The position numbers and the translations under genes were made by a program. The notes beneath the pieces are model-generated. The model was given only the letters and a program-made list of their open reading frames with translations, made no database searches and was not told the origin of the DNA. A stretch of DNA of 64,000 bases from Roseinatronobacter bogoriensis DSM 18756 (GTDB taxonomy: Bacteria > Pseudomonadota > Alphaproteobacteria > Rhodobacterales > Rhodobacteraceae): contig NZ_SORN01000001.1 in NCBI RefSeq assembly GCF_004366635.1, positions 510,435 through 574,434 of the forward strand. Reading direction: 5' to 3'. Shown piece after piece: positions 52,168 through 60,285 of the stretch. The stretch's first letter is position 1. Every line of letters starts with the position of its first letter.

Positions 52168-52560
52168 ATGTTTGCAATTCCCGGAAAATCCCCTGTGACG
52201 CTGACGCCTGCTGCAGTGCGCCAGATCCGGCGCCTGATGGAGCGCGAGGGTGCTAAGGGGTTGCGTGTGGGCGTCAAGAAAGGCGGCTGTGCTGGTATGG
52301 AATATACCATGGAAACAGCGCTTGAAGTCCGGGAACATGAAGAACTGGTAGAGCAGGACGGGGCCTGTGTGATCATTGCGCCAATGGCGCAGATGTTTCT
52401 TTTCGGCACCGAGATAGACTATGAGACGGGGCTGATCGAAAGCGCGTTCAAGTTCCGCAACCCCAATGTGACCGAAGCTTGCGGTTGCGGTGAATCGATA
52501 AAATTCGACGATATAGAGACATTGACCGCGCGTATGGGGCAAAGCCGGGCCAACGGTTGA
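52168..52560 (+). CDS. Iron-sulfur cluster assembly protein (IscA/SufA family)
   Basis: This 130-residue A-type Fe-S carrier has the three conserved cysteines: one in 'KKGGCAGMEYTM' near residue 42 and two in 'EACGCGESIKF' near 108. These ligate the cluster passed to target apoproteins. It also shows 'LTPAAVRQIRRLM' at the start and 'GTEIDYETGLIESAFKFRNPN'. AAGGA precedes the ATG, which lies five bases after the acetyltransferase stop. With the DUF59 gene it forms a likely Fe-S operon; ErpA, IscA and SufA cannot be told apart from sequence alone. Confidence 0.9.
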   Translation: MFAIPGKSPVTLTPAAVRQIRRLMEREGAKGLRVGVKKGGCAGMEYTMETALEVREHEELVEQDGACVIIAPMAQMFLFGTEIDYETGLIESAFKFRNPNVTEACGCGESIKFDDIETLTARMGQSRANG

Positions 52561-52611
52561 TTGCATCGCGCGCGCATGCGGCGTATCTCTTAATGAATTA
52601 GGAGATATGTC

Positions 52612-53352
52612 ATGTTGCAAGCCTGCAAACTCGCTGCCGGAAACTGGAAAATGAACGGAACGCGCGCCGACCTTGAACAGGCGCGGGCCATTGCCGAAGC
52701 CTTCCCCTCTCCGAAATGCGGTATTCTTCTATGTCCGCCTGCAACCTTGGTGCGCACGATGGCCGATATGCTGGCTGGCTCTGCGGTCATGGTTGGCGGG
52801 CAGGATTGCCATGCGCAAGACGCGGGTGCACATACGGGTGACATTTCCGCCGCAATGCTGGCCGATGCAGGCGCGCGGCAGGTTATTCTGGGCCATTCCG
52901 AACGTCGCGCAGACCATGCCGAGACATCTGCGCTGGTTGCGGCCAAGGCCAGCGCTGCACATGCGTCAGGGCTGGTTGCAATCATCTGTATTGGCGAGAC
53001 AGAGGCAGAGCGTGATTCCGGCCAGACGCTTGATGTTGTGCTGACACAATTGAAGGATTCAGTGCCGAAAAGGGCGACATCGGCCAATACGGTGATCGCA
53101 TATGAACCTGTCTGGGCTATTGGCACGGGGCGCACACCAACGCTGGAACAGATTGCTGAAGTGCATGATGCTTTGCGCGCTGCACTGCCGGATGCGGGGA
53201 TCTCGTTGCTTTATGGCGGGTCGGTAAAGCCGGGCAACGCGGCCGAGATTTTTGCCATAGCCAATGTGGATGGGGCATTGGTTGGCGGCGCTTCGTTGAA
53301 GGCGGCTGATTTCGGGGCGATTATCGCAGCCCTAGAAGGCGCGTCGGATTAA
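52612..53352 (+). CDS. tpiA: Triosephosphate isomerase
   Basis: This 246-residue glycolytic/Calvin-cycle TIM barrel interconverts DHAP and glyceraldehyde-3-phosphate. It shows 'AAGNWKMNGTRADL' with catalytic Lys near residue 13, 'VILGHSERRADHAETSALVAAK' with the His near 95, 'AYEPVWAIGTGRTPT' with the Glu near 165, and 'LYGGSVKPGNAAEI' near 205. AGGAG precedes the ATG. It is convergent with the rhomboid gene, 97 bp apart. Confidence 0.97.
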   Translation: MLQACKLAAGNWKMNGTRADLEQARAIAEAFPSPKCGILLCPPATLVRTMADMLAGSAVMVGGQDCHAQDAGAHTGDISAAMLADAGARQVILGHSERRADHAETSALVAAKASAAHASGLVAIICIGETEAERDSGQTLDVVLTQLKDSVPKRATSANTVIAYEPVWAIGTGRTPTLEQIAEVHDALRAALPDAGISLLYGGSVKPGNAAEIFAIANVDGALVGGASLKAADFGAIIAALEGASD

Positions 53353-53449
53353 GTGGGCTGCGTGCAGTCAGCAATGCGTAATACAGGCCAGAAGCTGCGC
53401 TGTGTAGTCAGGTTTAGGGCGCCGGCTGGATGCAATTCTATGTGGTGAC

Positions 53450-54187
53450 CTAGATCCGGTAACGTATGTTCGGGGTCACAATTGCCGCGAACACGACCCC
53501 GGCGATGAAGCCGCCCAGATGTGCTTCCCATGCCAGCAGGCCAGACAGGGCCAGCCACAAGACGACATTCAGCACCACCAGCCCCAGCATGAATTGCAAC
53601 AGTGGCTGCATCGGGCTGCCCAGATGGCGCCGCATCTGCCATTCCCAGAACTTCCATGCTCCGATCAGACCAAACACCGCCCCCGATGCCCCGACCATTG
53701 GTGACTCGCTGTTTGACAGCAGGGCAAAGCCAGCGGCCCCCCCGATGGCAGCGAATAGATACAGGAACAAGAACCCCTTTTGCCCGATCCGCGCGACAAC
53801 AATGCCGCCAAGCGCCAGCACTGCGACCATATTCCCGATCAGATGCAGCAAACCACCATGCAGCAGCGCATAGGTCGCGAACATCAGTTCGCGTTGAAGC
53901 GGATAAAGGGACTCCCAGCCCGCCAGCAATCCGTTCCAGAAGGCACCATGCATCACCAGCCAGCGCCGCAGCCCCAGCCCGCCAAGTCCACCAGCCTCGG
54001 CCAGTGTCAGCACCACTTCGGCAAGGCAGGTCAGGCCAACCAGCCAGATGACTGCTGGCGCGTTTGCGTGTGTTGGCAAGGTAATGTTGCGTGGACCCAT
54101 GAACGCGGCTTTGACACTCTCCTCAAGGCGATGCAAGTCCTTCAGGTCCTGATTATGCGGGCCGTGCTGACGAGACAGGAGTTTCAT
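53450..54187 (-). CDS. Rhomboid-family intramembrane serine protease
   Basis: This polytopic protease has about 245 residues. After a polar N-terminus of ~45 residues it has six or seven helices. The active-site Ser is in 'GASGAVFGLIGAW' near residue 175, the catalytic His in 'EAHLGGFIAGVVF' near 225, and the H-x-x-x-x-H-x-x-x-N motif is met by 'ALLHGGLLHLIGNMVAV' near 118. Such proteases cleave transmembrane helices of partner proteins. ATG 54187 is used (GGA upstream); a TTG three codons earlier is unlikely. Partner unknown. Confidence 0.9.
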   Translation of the reverse strand: MKLLSRQHGPHNQDLKDLHRLEESVKAAFMGPRNITLPTHANAPAVIWLVGLTCLAEVVLTLAEAGGLGGLGLRRWLVMHGAFWNGLLAGWESLYPLQRELMFATYALLHGGLLHLIGNMVAVLALGGIVVARIGQKGFLFLYLFAAIGGAAGFALLSNSESPMVGASGAVFGLIGAWKFWEWQMRRHLGSPMQPLLQFMLGLVVLNVVLWLALSGLLAWEAHLGGFIAGVVFAAIVTPNIRYRI

Positions 54188-54373
54188 CTTCTGCAAGCCG
54201 TCCTTTCAAACCATTTGAACCGCGCATCTTTCGCTTCCGGGGGCGGGCAGGCAGCACGCCCGTAAGCTGCGGCATGAATTTTCGAAACTTGGTTAATCTG
54301 ATGAAACCCTATTTCGCCAGATACGCCAAGGAAAAGCCGCGAAAATGCCGCATTTCCGCAGGTAGATTGTCAT

Positions 54374-54417
54374 GCTTGGAAACAAAGCGTCTGTCCAGAT
54401 CAGCTTTGTTTCCAAGC
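54374..54417. repeat. Perfect 15-bp inverted repeat in a 359-bp gap
   Basis: GCTTGGAAACAAAGC (54374-54388) and its exact complement (54403-54417) are separated by 14 bases. They could form a long hairpin, with no T-run on either strand. It lies between the rhomboid start and the gloA end, both on the minus strand. The rest of 54188-54546 shows no gene or tRNA I can recognise. Confidence 0.7.
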
Positions 54418-54546
54418 GGGGGAGGGCGTTGCGCCTGCTATTACGGCCATTGCCCGCATTCGTAGTGGCCCGACACCTTGCTGCACGAATCAGGCAGGCT
54501 GCCGGTCAACTCTGCCAGTGCTGCGCGCAGCACTGGCCAGAAGCGT

Positions 54547-54969
54547 TTACCAATGCCCGGTGCTGTCCATGCTTGCCCAGGGCTCTTGCGGGGGGAGGGC
54601 ATCGCCATCTTGCAACAATTCGATCGAGATATTGTCGGGTGAGCGCACGAAGGCCATCCGTCCGTCGCGCGGGGGCCTATTGATTGTAATGCCCGCCGCC
54701 TGCAATTCTGCGCATTTTGCATAGATATCTTTGACCGAATACGCCAAATGCCCGAAATGGCGGCTGTCGGATGGCAAGCCATCATCTCCATCCCAGTTAT
54801 ACGTCAGTTCGACCGGGCATTCCGGCTGGTCTGGCGGGGCCATGAAGACCAGAGTAAAGCGCCCGTTTTCATTGTCATAGCGGCGCGTCTCGGTCAGGCC
54901 CAGAAGCTTGTAAAACGCGATAGAGGCGTCCAGATCCTTGACCCGGACCATTGTGTGCAGATAGCGCAT
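54547..54969 (-). CDS. gloA: Lactoylglutathione lyase (glyoxalase I)
   Basis: This 140-residue glyoxalase I converts the methylglyoxal-glutathione hemithioacetal to lactoylglutathione. It shows 'LHTMVRVKDLDASIAFYKLLGL' with the first metal His, 'CPVELTYNWDGDD' with the Glu near residue 55, 'FGHLAYSVKDIYAKC' with the second His near 75, and 'FVRSPDNISIELLQ' with the second Glu near 120. Length and ligands fit the Ni-type bacterial enzyme. AAGGAGAG precedes the ATG. Confidence 0.95.
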   Translation of the reverse strand: MRYLHTMVRVKDLDASIAFYKLLGLTETRRYDNENGRFTLVFMAPPDQPECPVELTYNWDGDDGLPSDSRHFGHLAYSVKDIYAKCAELQAAGITINRPPRDGRMAFVRSPDNISIELLQDGDALPPQEPWASMDSTGHW

Positions 54970-55090
54970 GATCTCTCTCCTTATGTTGGGGGGAAGATAA
55001 CAGGCCTTTGGCGGTGTTCAATGGGGGTTCCAGAATCAACCTTATCCAGCTTATGCTGCTGCCCACATCATCTGGTAGGCGCGACGAAAA

Positions 55091-55870
55091 ATGAAACAGT
55101 ATCTGGACGGATTGCAGCATATTCTGGATCATGGCGTCCCCTCGGATGACCGGACAGGCACTGGCACGCTGTCAGTTTTCGGGATGCAGATGCGCTATGA
55201 TCTGGCTGATGGGTTTCCCCTCGTCACAACCAAGCGCGTGCATCTGAAATCTATCATTCATGAACTGCTATGGTTCCTGTCAGGGAACACCAATATCGGT
55301 TATCTGCAAGAAAACGGCGTCACCATCTGGAATGAATGGGCCGATGCGCAAGGCGATCTTGGCCCTGTCTATGGCCGTCAATGGCGCGATTTCGGGGGCG
55401 TGGACCAGATTTCCGAACTGGTGCGCCTGATTGCTGAAAACCCCGACAGCCGCCGCATGATCGTATCCGCATGGAACCCGCCCGATGTCCCTGATATGGC
55501 GCTGCCGCCCTGCCACACGTTGTGGCAGGCGCGTGTGCTTGGCGGTAAGTTGCATCTGCAACTCTACCAGCGCTCTGCTGACATGTTTCTGGGCGTTCCG
55601 TTCAACATCGCCTCCTATGCGCTGTTGCAGATGATGCTGGCAAAGGTAGCCGGGCTGGAGCCGGGAACATTCGTGCACTCGATGGGGGATGCGCATATCT
55701 ATTCCAACCATATGGAGCAGGTGCGCACGCAACTGGCCCGCAAACCCAAGCCGTTGCCGCAAATGCGGATCCTGCGTGATGTCGAGAGTATATTCGATTT
55801 CCGGTATGAGGATTTCCAACTTGAAGGGTATGACCCGGACCCCGCCATAAAAGCCCCGGTTGCGGTGTAA
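55091..55870 (+). CDS. thyA: Thymidylate synthase
   Basis: This 259-residue enzyme methylates dUMP to dTMP with methylene-tetrahydrofolate. It shows 'DRTGTGTLSVFGMQMRYDL' near residue 20, 'LWFLSGNTNIGYL', 'GPVYGRQWRDFGG' near 95, the catalytic Cys in 'LPPCHTLWQ' near 141, 'YQRSADMFLGVPFNIASYALL' near 160 and 'DAHIYSNHMEQ' near 200. The ThyA-type enzyme explains the dihydrofolate reductase gene directly downstream, since this reaction yields dihydrofolate. It is followed by folA after four bases. Confidence 0.97.
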   Translation: MKQYLDGLQHILDHGVPSDDRTGTGTLSVFGMQMRYDLADGFPLVTTKRVHLKSIIHELLWFLSGNTNIGYLQENGVTIWNEWADAQGDLGPVYGRQWRDFGGVDQISELVRLIAENPDSRRMIVSAWNPPDVPDMALPPCHTLWQARVLGGKLHLQLYQRSADMFLGVPFNIASYALLQMMLAKVAGLEPGTFVHSMGDAHIYSNHMEQVRTQLARKPKPLPQMRILRDVESIFDFRYEDFQLEGYDPDPAIKAPVAV

Positions 55871-55874
55871 CGCC

Positions 55875-56357
55875 ATGATGACCCTGATCGTTGCCCGCGC
55901 ACGCAATGGCGCCATTGGCCGGAACAATACAATACCCTGGCACGCGCCCGAGGATCTGGCCGCCTTTCAGCGCGAAACGCTGGGCGGCGCGATCATCATG
56001 GGGCGCAACACATGGGATAGTCTGCCCAAGCGCCCCTTGCCGCGTCGGCTGAACATCGTTGTCACCTCTCGTCCAGCAGAAGAGGGGGGGGAGGCGCTGT
56101 TTTTACCTTTGGAGCGGGCGGTAGAGCAGGCGCGGGCGGCGGGCTATTTTCGCCACTATGCCATTGGGGGCGCAGGCATCTATCGCGCATTTCTGCCCGA
56201 AGCGGACAGGCTGTTGATCACAGAAGTGGGTCTGGATGTCCCTGACGCGGATACGTTCTTTCCACAGATCGACCCCAGCCAGTGGCGGCTGAATGCCCGG
56301 CTGCCGTTGCGGCCAGATGCGCCGCGCTGCGTTATTCACGAATTTCTACGCAACTAG
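55875..56357 (+). CDS. folA: Dihydrofolate reductase
   Basis: This 160-residue enzyme reduces dihydrofolate to tetrahydrofolate, regenerating the thyA co-substrate. It shows 'LIVARARNGAIGRNNTIPWHAPEDLAAF' near residue 5, 'GGAIIMGRNTWDSLP' near 40 with the NADPH-site Gly/Arg, and 'YAIGGAGIYRAFLPEADRLLITEV' near 100. 'PWHAPEDLA' has Glu in the conserved acidic position. ATG 55875 lies four bases after the thyA stop, so the genes are cotranscribed and probably coupled. Confidence 0.95.
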   Translation: MMTLIVARARNGAIGRNNTIPWHAPEDLAAFQRETLGGAIIMGRNTWDSLPKRPLPRRLNIVVTSRPAEEGGEALFLPLERAVEQARAAGYFRHYAIGGAGIYRAFLPEADRLLITEVGLDVPDADTFFPQIDPSQWRLNARLPLRPDAPRCVIHEFLRN

Positions 56358-56428
56358 GTCGGCCTGCGATTGCAGCTTTGTTCCTGAATGCATAAGTCTT
56401 GAATGTGTAACAAGAAAGGACTGTATCC

Positions 56429-56746
56429 ATGCAAATTCAGGTCAATACTGACAATACAATCGCCGGGCGGGAGGATGTGGTTCGCTTTGTCGAAACCGTG
56501 CTGGAATCGAAGCTGGGGCCTGTTTCCGGCCAGATCACACGAATCGAAGTGCACCTTCAGGACCAGAACGCAGAAAAAAGCGGCCCGGACGACAAGCGTT
56601 GCATGGTAGAAGCGCGCCTTGAAGGACGCCAGCCTGTCACAGCCACCAATACCGCTGACACAATCCAGTCTGCGGTGACAGGTGCAGTGGACAAGATGCG
56701 CAATATTCTGGACCGTGAGCTGGGAAAACAGCGCGCGCGCCGCTGA
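56429..56746 (+). CDS. Ribosome hibernation-promoting factor-like protein (HPF/RaiA family)
   Basis: This 105-residue HPF/RaiA-like protein starts 'MQIQVNTDNTI', then shows 'VVRFVETVLESKLGPVSGQITRIEVHLQDQNA', and a basic C-terminal helix ('DKMRNILDRELGKQRARR') expected to lie in the 30S decoding groove. It is the short form without the C-terminal dimerisation domain. Alternatively it is a more remote DUF-type relative with the same beta-alpha-beta fold. AAGGA precedes the ATG. It is 71 bp after folA and followed by a 9-bp stem. Confidence 0.78.
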   Translation: MQIQVNTDNTIAGREDVVRFVETVLESKLGPVSGQITRIEVHLQDQNAEKSGPDDKRCMVEARLEGRQPVTATNTADTIQSAVTGAVDKMRNILDRELGKQRARR

Positions 56747-56760
56747 ACAGCAAAAAAACG

Positions 56761-56798
56761 GGCAAAGCTTTGTGGCCATTACGCAACAGAGCTTTGCC
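56761..56798 (+). other. Hairpin after the HPF-like gene
   Basis: A perfect 9-bp stem (56761-56769 with 56790-56798) with a 20-base loop that can pair further; no T-run. It lies 14 bp after the stop and could end or stabilise the transcript. Confidence 0.4.
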
Positions 56799-57182
56799 AG
56801 TCTAGTATCTCAGGTATTTGGTGCATCGTATTTTAACTGCCCATAAATGTTGGGTTAAATTTTCATGTGATCCACGAAGGCGTGTGACGTGTCCCAAACT
56901 GCTCGCGGGTGGGTTGTGAGGCTTCGGATGCGTTGGTTTAATAATGGGGGCTATACCCCCGACAAGATTGTAAAAACTTAATAGACTATGTATTATCCCT
57001 AATGAGGAACGTTATTACTAAAGATATAAAAAAGCTGTGACCGGCCACTAAAGAGCAGGCACAGACGAGAGGCAGAGGCAAGGAAATGGGCTGGTCAATC
57101 GACCATCGCTGGCCATGTGTGCAACATGTGGGGTTGTCCCGCGTGGGTGCAGTCGTGTGGCGTGCAGTCCATCGGGCAGGGC
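56799..57182. promoter_or_regulatory. AT-rich upstream region of the cellulose operon
   Basis: A gene-free stretch, clearly richer in A+T than its neighbours (especially 56975-57035), as expected for a regulated promoter. A small hairpin (GGGGG-CTATA-CCCCC, 56946-56960) occurs within it. I could not fix a -35/-10 pair or a known operator with confidence. Confidence 0.45.
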
Positions 57183-57836
57183 ATGACAAGACATAGCAGC
57201 GGTATTCATTCAAAACTGGCGTCCCGGCCCCGCACCACTTGGCTTTCCGGGGTATTGATGCTGTGCGTTGCGGCCTTGTCCGCATGCCAGATGTCTTCGC
57301 CAGACCGTACCACAAGCCCCACGGAACTTGCAGAGGCGCTGAACGAGTATCGGATTGTTCCGGCCTCGCGCGCCTATATCAATGCGCCAAGCGCGGTTCT
57401 GGTCATGGAACGCAATCTGGGCGATGCAACTGAACAGCGCATTACCCTTCCGAATGCCACATCGTTGTCGGGCGAGAATACAATTTTGCTGCGCGCGCAA
57501 TCGCCGCGCAGCGCCAGCGCGACGCGGCTGGTCCTCAGGGATGTACTGGCGCAATTTGGCGGCACACCTTCGCCCTTTTCCAACGTGACGGATGGGGCGC
57601 TAAGCGCGCGTTCTGACCCATATGGCGATATTACCTATACAGTTGCGCGTCCGGGCGGTGACATCACCTGTGTTCTGGCATTCCGGCGGTCGCAAACAGG
57701 TGCGCGTGCGCTTCCGCGGGGGGCGACTGCGCTTGATCTGATGATGCGCAACTGCGTTTCAGGATCGCTTGAGCAAGCATTGTCGCCGTTGGGGCCTTCG
57801 GCCTTCGGCTTGGGCGTTCCACAGGGCGGATTGTAA
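57183..57836 (+). CDS. bcsN: Cellulose biosynthesis lipoprotein BcsN
   Basis: This 217-residue lipoprotein has a lipobox in 'AALSACQMSS' (Cys near residue 33). The mature part fits the BcsN family of alphaproteobacterial cellulose operons: 'YRIVPASRAYINAPSAVLVMERNLG', 'GENTILLRAQS', 'YGDITYTVARPGGDITCVLAFRR' and a C-terminal 'LMMRNCVSGSLEQALSPLG' with a paired Cys. The position directly before bcsA on the same strand supports the call, though its exact role is not established. GGGCAGG precedes ATG 57183; an open frame begins earlier but lacks family sequence. Confidence 0.8.
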   Translation: MTRHSSGIHSKLASRPRTTWLSGVLMLCVAALSACQMSSPDRTTSPTELAEALNEYRIVPASRAYINAPSAVLVMERNLGDATEQRITLPNATSLSGENTILLRAQSPRSASATRLVLRDVLAQFGGTPSPFSNVTDGALSARSDPYGDITYTVARPGGDITCVLAFRRSQTGARALPRGATALDLMMRNCVSGSLEQALSPLGPSAFGLGVPQGGL

Positions 57837-57852
57837 AGATGGCAGGTGTTTC

Positions 57853-60285
57853 ATGAGTTTGTTTATCGCCAACCGTAAACTCAGCCTGAATGAGATATTT
57901 CTGGCACTCGCATGGGTCGCGCTGGTCGTGCCGCTTGTGATCCTTGCCAGCATTCCGACCTCGACCTTAGTTCAGGGCGCAATGGGGGTGTTTGCGGTCC
58001 TTATGGTGGCCGCGCTCAAACCATTTTGCTCAAAGAAGATCCTCGCGCGCTTCCTGCTGCTTGCGATCGCCAGTGCGGTTGTGCTGCGCTATTGGTTCTG
58101 GCGTATTCTGGAAACGCTGCCGCCAATGGATATGCCGGTATCTTTCGCGATTGCGGTTGCGCTGTTCATGGTGGAAACCTACGCGATATTTGTCTTTTTC
58201 ATCAGTTCTTTCATCTCAGCCGATCCGGTTGATCGCGCGCTGCCGCCCAAGGTGTCCGCGGCCAATCTGCCCACAGTCGATATTCTGGTCCCCAGCTATA
58301 ATGAACCGACAGAGATGCTGGCTGTCACCTTGTCTGCGGCCAAGAACATGCATTACCCACCACAGAAACGCACAGTCGTTTTGTGTGATGATGGCGGCAC
58401 CGATCAGCGTTGTAATCACGAAGACCCCGAGATCGCGCGCGCTGCGCGCCAGCGCCGGATCGACCTTCAACAGCTTTGTGCAGAATTGGGTGTCGTCTAT
58501 TCAACCCGTCCAAGGAACGAGCACGCCAAAGCCGGGAATATGTCTGCGGCGCTGGAGCGGTTGAATGGTGATCTGGTCGTTGTGTTTGACGCAGACCATG
58601 TCCCCTCGCGCGATTTTCTGGCCCGGACAGTCGGGTATTTTGTCGAAGACCCGAAACTGTTTCTGGTTCAGACGCCGCATTTCTTCCTCAACCCTGATCC
58701 GGTCGAACGTAATATCGGGTTGCGCGCGGATTGTCCGCCAGAGAATGAAATGTTCTACCACTTGGGCCATCGTGGGCTTGACCGCTGGGGCGGCGCGTTC
58801 TTTTGCGGCTCTGCTTCTGTTCTGCGCCGTGCGGCGCTGGATGATGTGGGCGGCTTTGCGGGCGAGACGATCACCGAAGATGCCGAAACCGCGCTCGAAA
58901 TCCATTCTCGTGGATGGAAAAGCTTGTATGTCGACCATGCCATGATCGCAGGCTTGCAGCCTGAAACCTTTGTCAGCTTCATCCAGCAGCGCGGGCGCTG
59001 GGCGGCGGGCATGATGCAGCTTTTGATGCTGAAAAACCCCTTGCGCCGCAAAGGGATGAGCCTGACCCAAAGGTTGTGTTACCTCAACTCCATGACGTTC
59101 TGGCTGTTTCCGCTGGTGCGGATGACGTTTATCCTGGCACCTCTCGCCTATCTGTTTTTCGGGCTGGAGATATTCGTTGCGACCATAAATGAAGTGCTGG
59201 TCTATATGAGCGCCTATATGGCGGTCAGCTTCATGGTGCAAAACGCGCTCTATGCCCGTGTCAGATGGCCCCTTTTGTCCGAAATTTACGAAACCGCGCA
59301 GGCGCCCTATCTTTCAGGCGTGGTGATCAAGACATTGCTGAAGCCGCGCGGGGCCAAATTCAACGTGACCGCAAAAGACGAGGTTCTGGAAGAGAATTTC
59401 ATCTCACCACTTTTCAAGCCCTTGTTGGTTGTTTGGGCGATTGTTGGGCTTGGGTTGGTTGCGGCTGGCATTCGATGGGTTCTGTTTCCGGGGGATCATA
59501 CCATCCTCATGGTCGTTGGCGGCTGGGCCGTGTTCAATTTCATGATCCTGTCAGCGTCATTGCGCGCCATTTCAGAGCGGCAGCAGCGTCGTGGTGTTCC
59601 GCGGGTTGAAATGCAGGTCCCTGCCGTGGCCGCCTTTGGTCGCGATGGCAAATTCAGCTTCTCAGCGGCGACAATTGTCGACTCCTCTACCAGTGGGGCC
59701 GGGCTCAAACTTATTCCCGGGCCAGATACGGATCTGGCTGAAATGGCCGCGATCAAACCGGGTTATGTGCTTTATTTCACACCGGAATTTCCGAAATCAC
59801 CCCATCTGGAAAATGCAATTCGCGTTCAGGTCAAGAATGTTGAACGCACCAGTTCCGGGCTAGTTCTTGGTGTGCGCTATGATCCTGAGCAGCCCATGAT
59901 CGTGCGCGAGACGATTGCACATCTGATTTTTGGTGACAGCGCGGTTTGGGAGAAGATGCGCGCGGACCGCAACAAGCCTATGCCTTTGCTAAAGGGGATG
60001 GCCTATGTTGCGGGGTTGGCGTTTACATCTGTCTATCACACAGTAAAGGCGCTTAGCGCAGAACCCGCAAGGCGGCGCGCCGCACAGGAGCGCGCGCGGC
60101 TGGGCGAGATCGAGGCGGCGCAACCTGCCCATCTGCTTGCGTTCGGGGAAGCATTTGATCCAGACATCACCAATCCCGGCTTTGATCCATCCCTTGGGGT
60201 CGATGGACAGGGGCCTTTCCCCGGCACAAGTGTCGGTCACAGGCAGATGCAAATTCTTGCACGTGGATTGGAGCCGCGGCCATGA
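57853..60285 (+). CDS. bcsA: Cellulose synthase catalytic subunit BcsA
   Basis: This 810-residue GT2 processive synthase makes beta-1,4-glucan from UDP-glucose and pushes it through its own membrane channel. N-terminal helices run to ~125. The GT domain has 'VPSYNEP', 'LCDDGGTDQR' near 180, 'VFDADHVPSRDF' near 245, 'TITEDAETAL' near 343 and 'QQRGRWAAGM' near 378. Five further helices follow, and then a PilZ domain with c-di-GMP motif R-Q-Q-R-R near 576 and 'DSSTSGAGL' near 610. The protein should therefore need c-di-GMP. GGCAGG precedes the ATG; the end overlaps bcsB by four bases. Confidence 0.97.
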   Translation: MSLFIANRKLSLNEIFLALAWVALVVPLVILASIPTSTLVQGAMGVFAVLMVAALKPFCSKKILARFLLLAIASAVVLRYWFWRILETLPPMDMPVSFAIAVALFMVETYAIFVFFISSFISADPVDRALPPKVSAANLPTVDILVPSYNEPTEMLAVTLSAAKNMHYPPQKRTVVLCDDGGTDQRCNHEDPEIARAARQRRIDLQQLCAELGVVYSTRPRNEHAKAGNMSAALERLNGDLVVVFDADHVPSRDFLARTVGYFVEDPKLFLVQTPHFFLNPDPVERNIGLRADCPPENEMFYHLGHRGLDRWGGAFFCGSASVLRRAALDDVGGFAGETITEDAETALEIHSRGWKSLYVDHAMIAGLQPETFVSFIQQRGRWAAGMMQLLMLKNPLRRKGMSLTQRLCYLNSMTFWLFPLVRMTFILAPLAYLFFGLEIFVATINEVLVYMSAYMAVSFMVQNALYARVRWPLLSEIYETAQAPYLSGVVIKTLLKPRGAKFNVTAKDEVLEENFISPLFKPLLVVWAIVGLGLVAAGIRWVLFPGDHTILMVVGGWAVFNFMILSASLRAISERQQRRGVPRVEMQVPAVAAFGRDGKFSFSAATIVDSSTSGAGLKLIPGPDTDLAEMAAIKPGYVLYFTPEFPKSPHLENAIRVQVKNVERTSSGLVLGVRYDPEQPMIVRETIAHLIFGDSAVWEKMRADRNKPMPLLKGMAYVAGLAFTSVYHTVKALSAEPARRRAAQERARLGEIEAAQPAHLLAFGEAFDPDITNPGFDPSLGVDGQGPFPGTSVGHRQMQILARGLEPRP

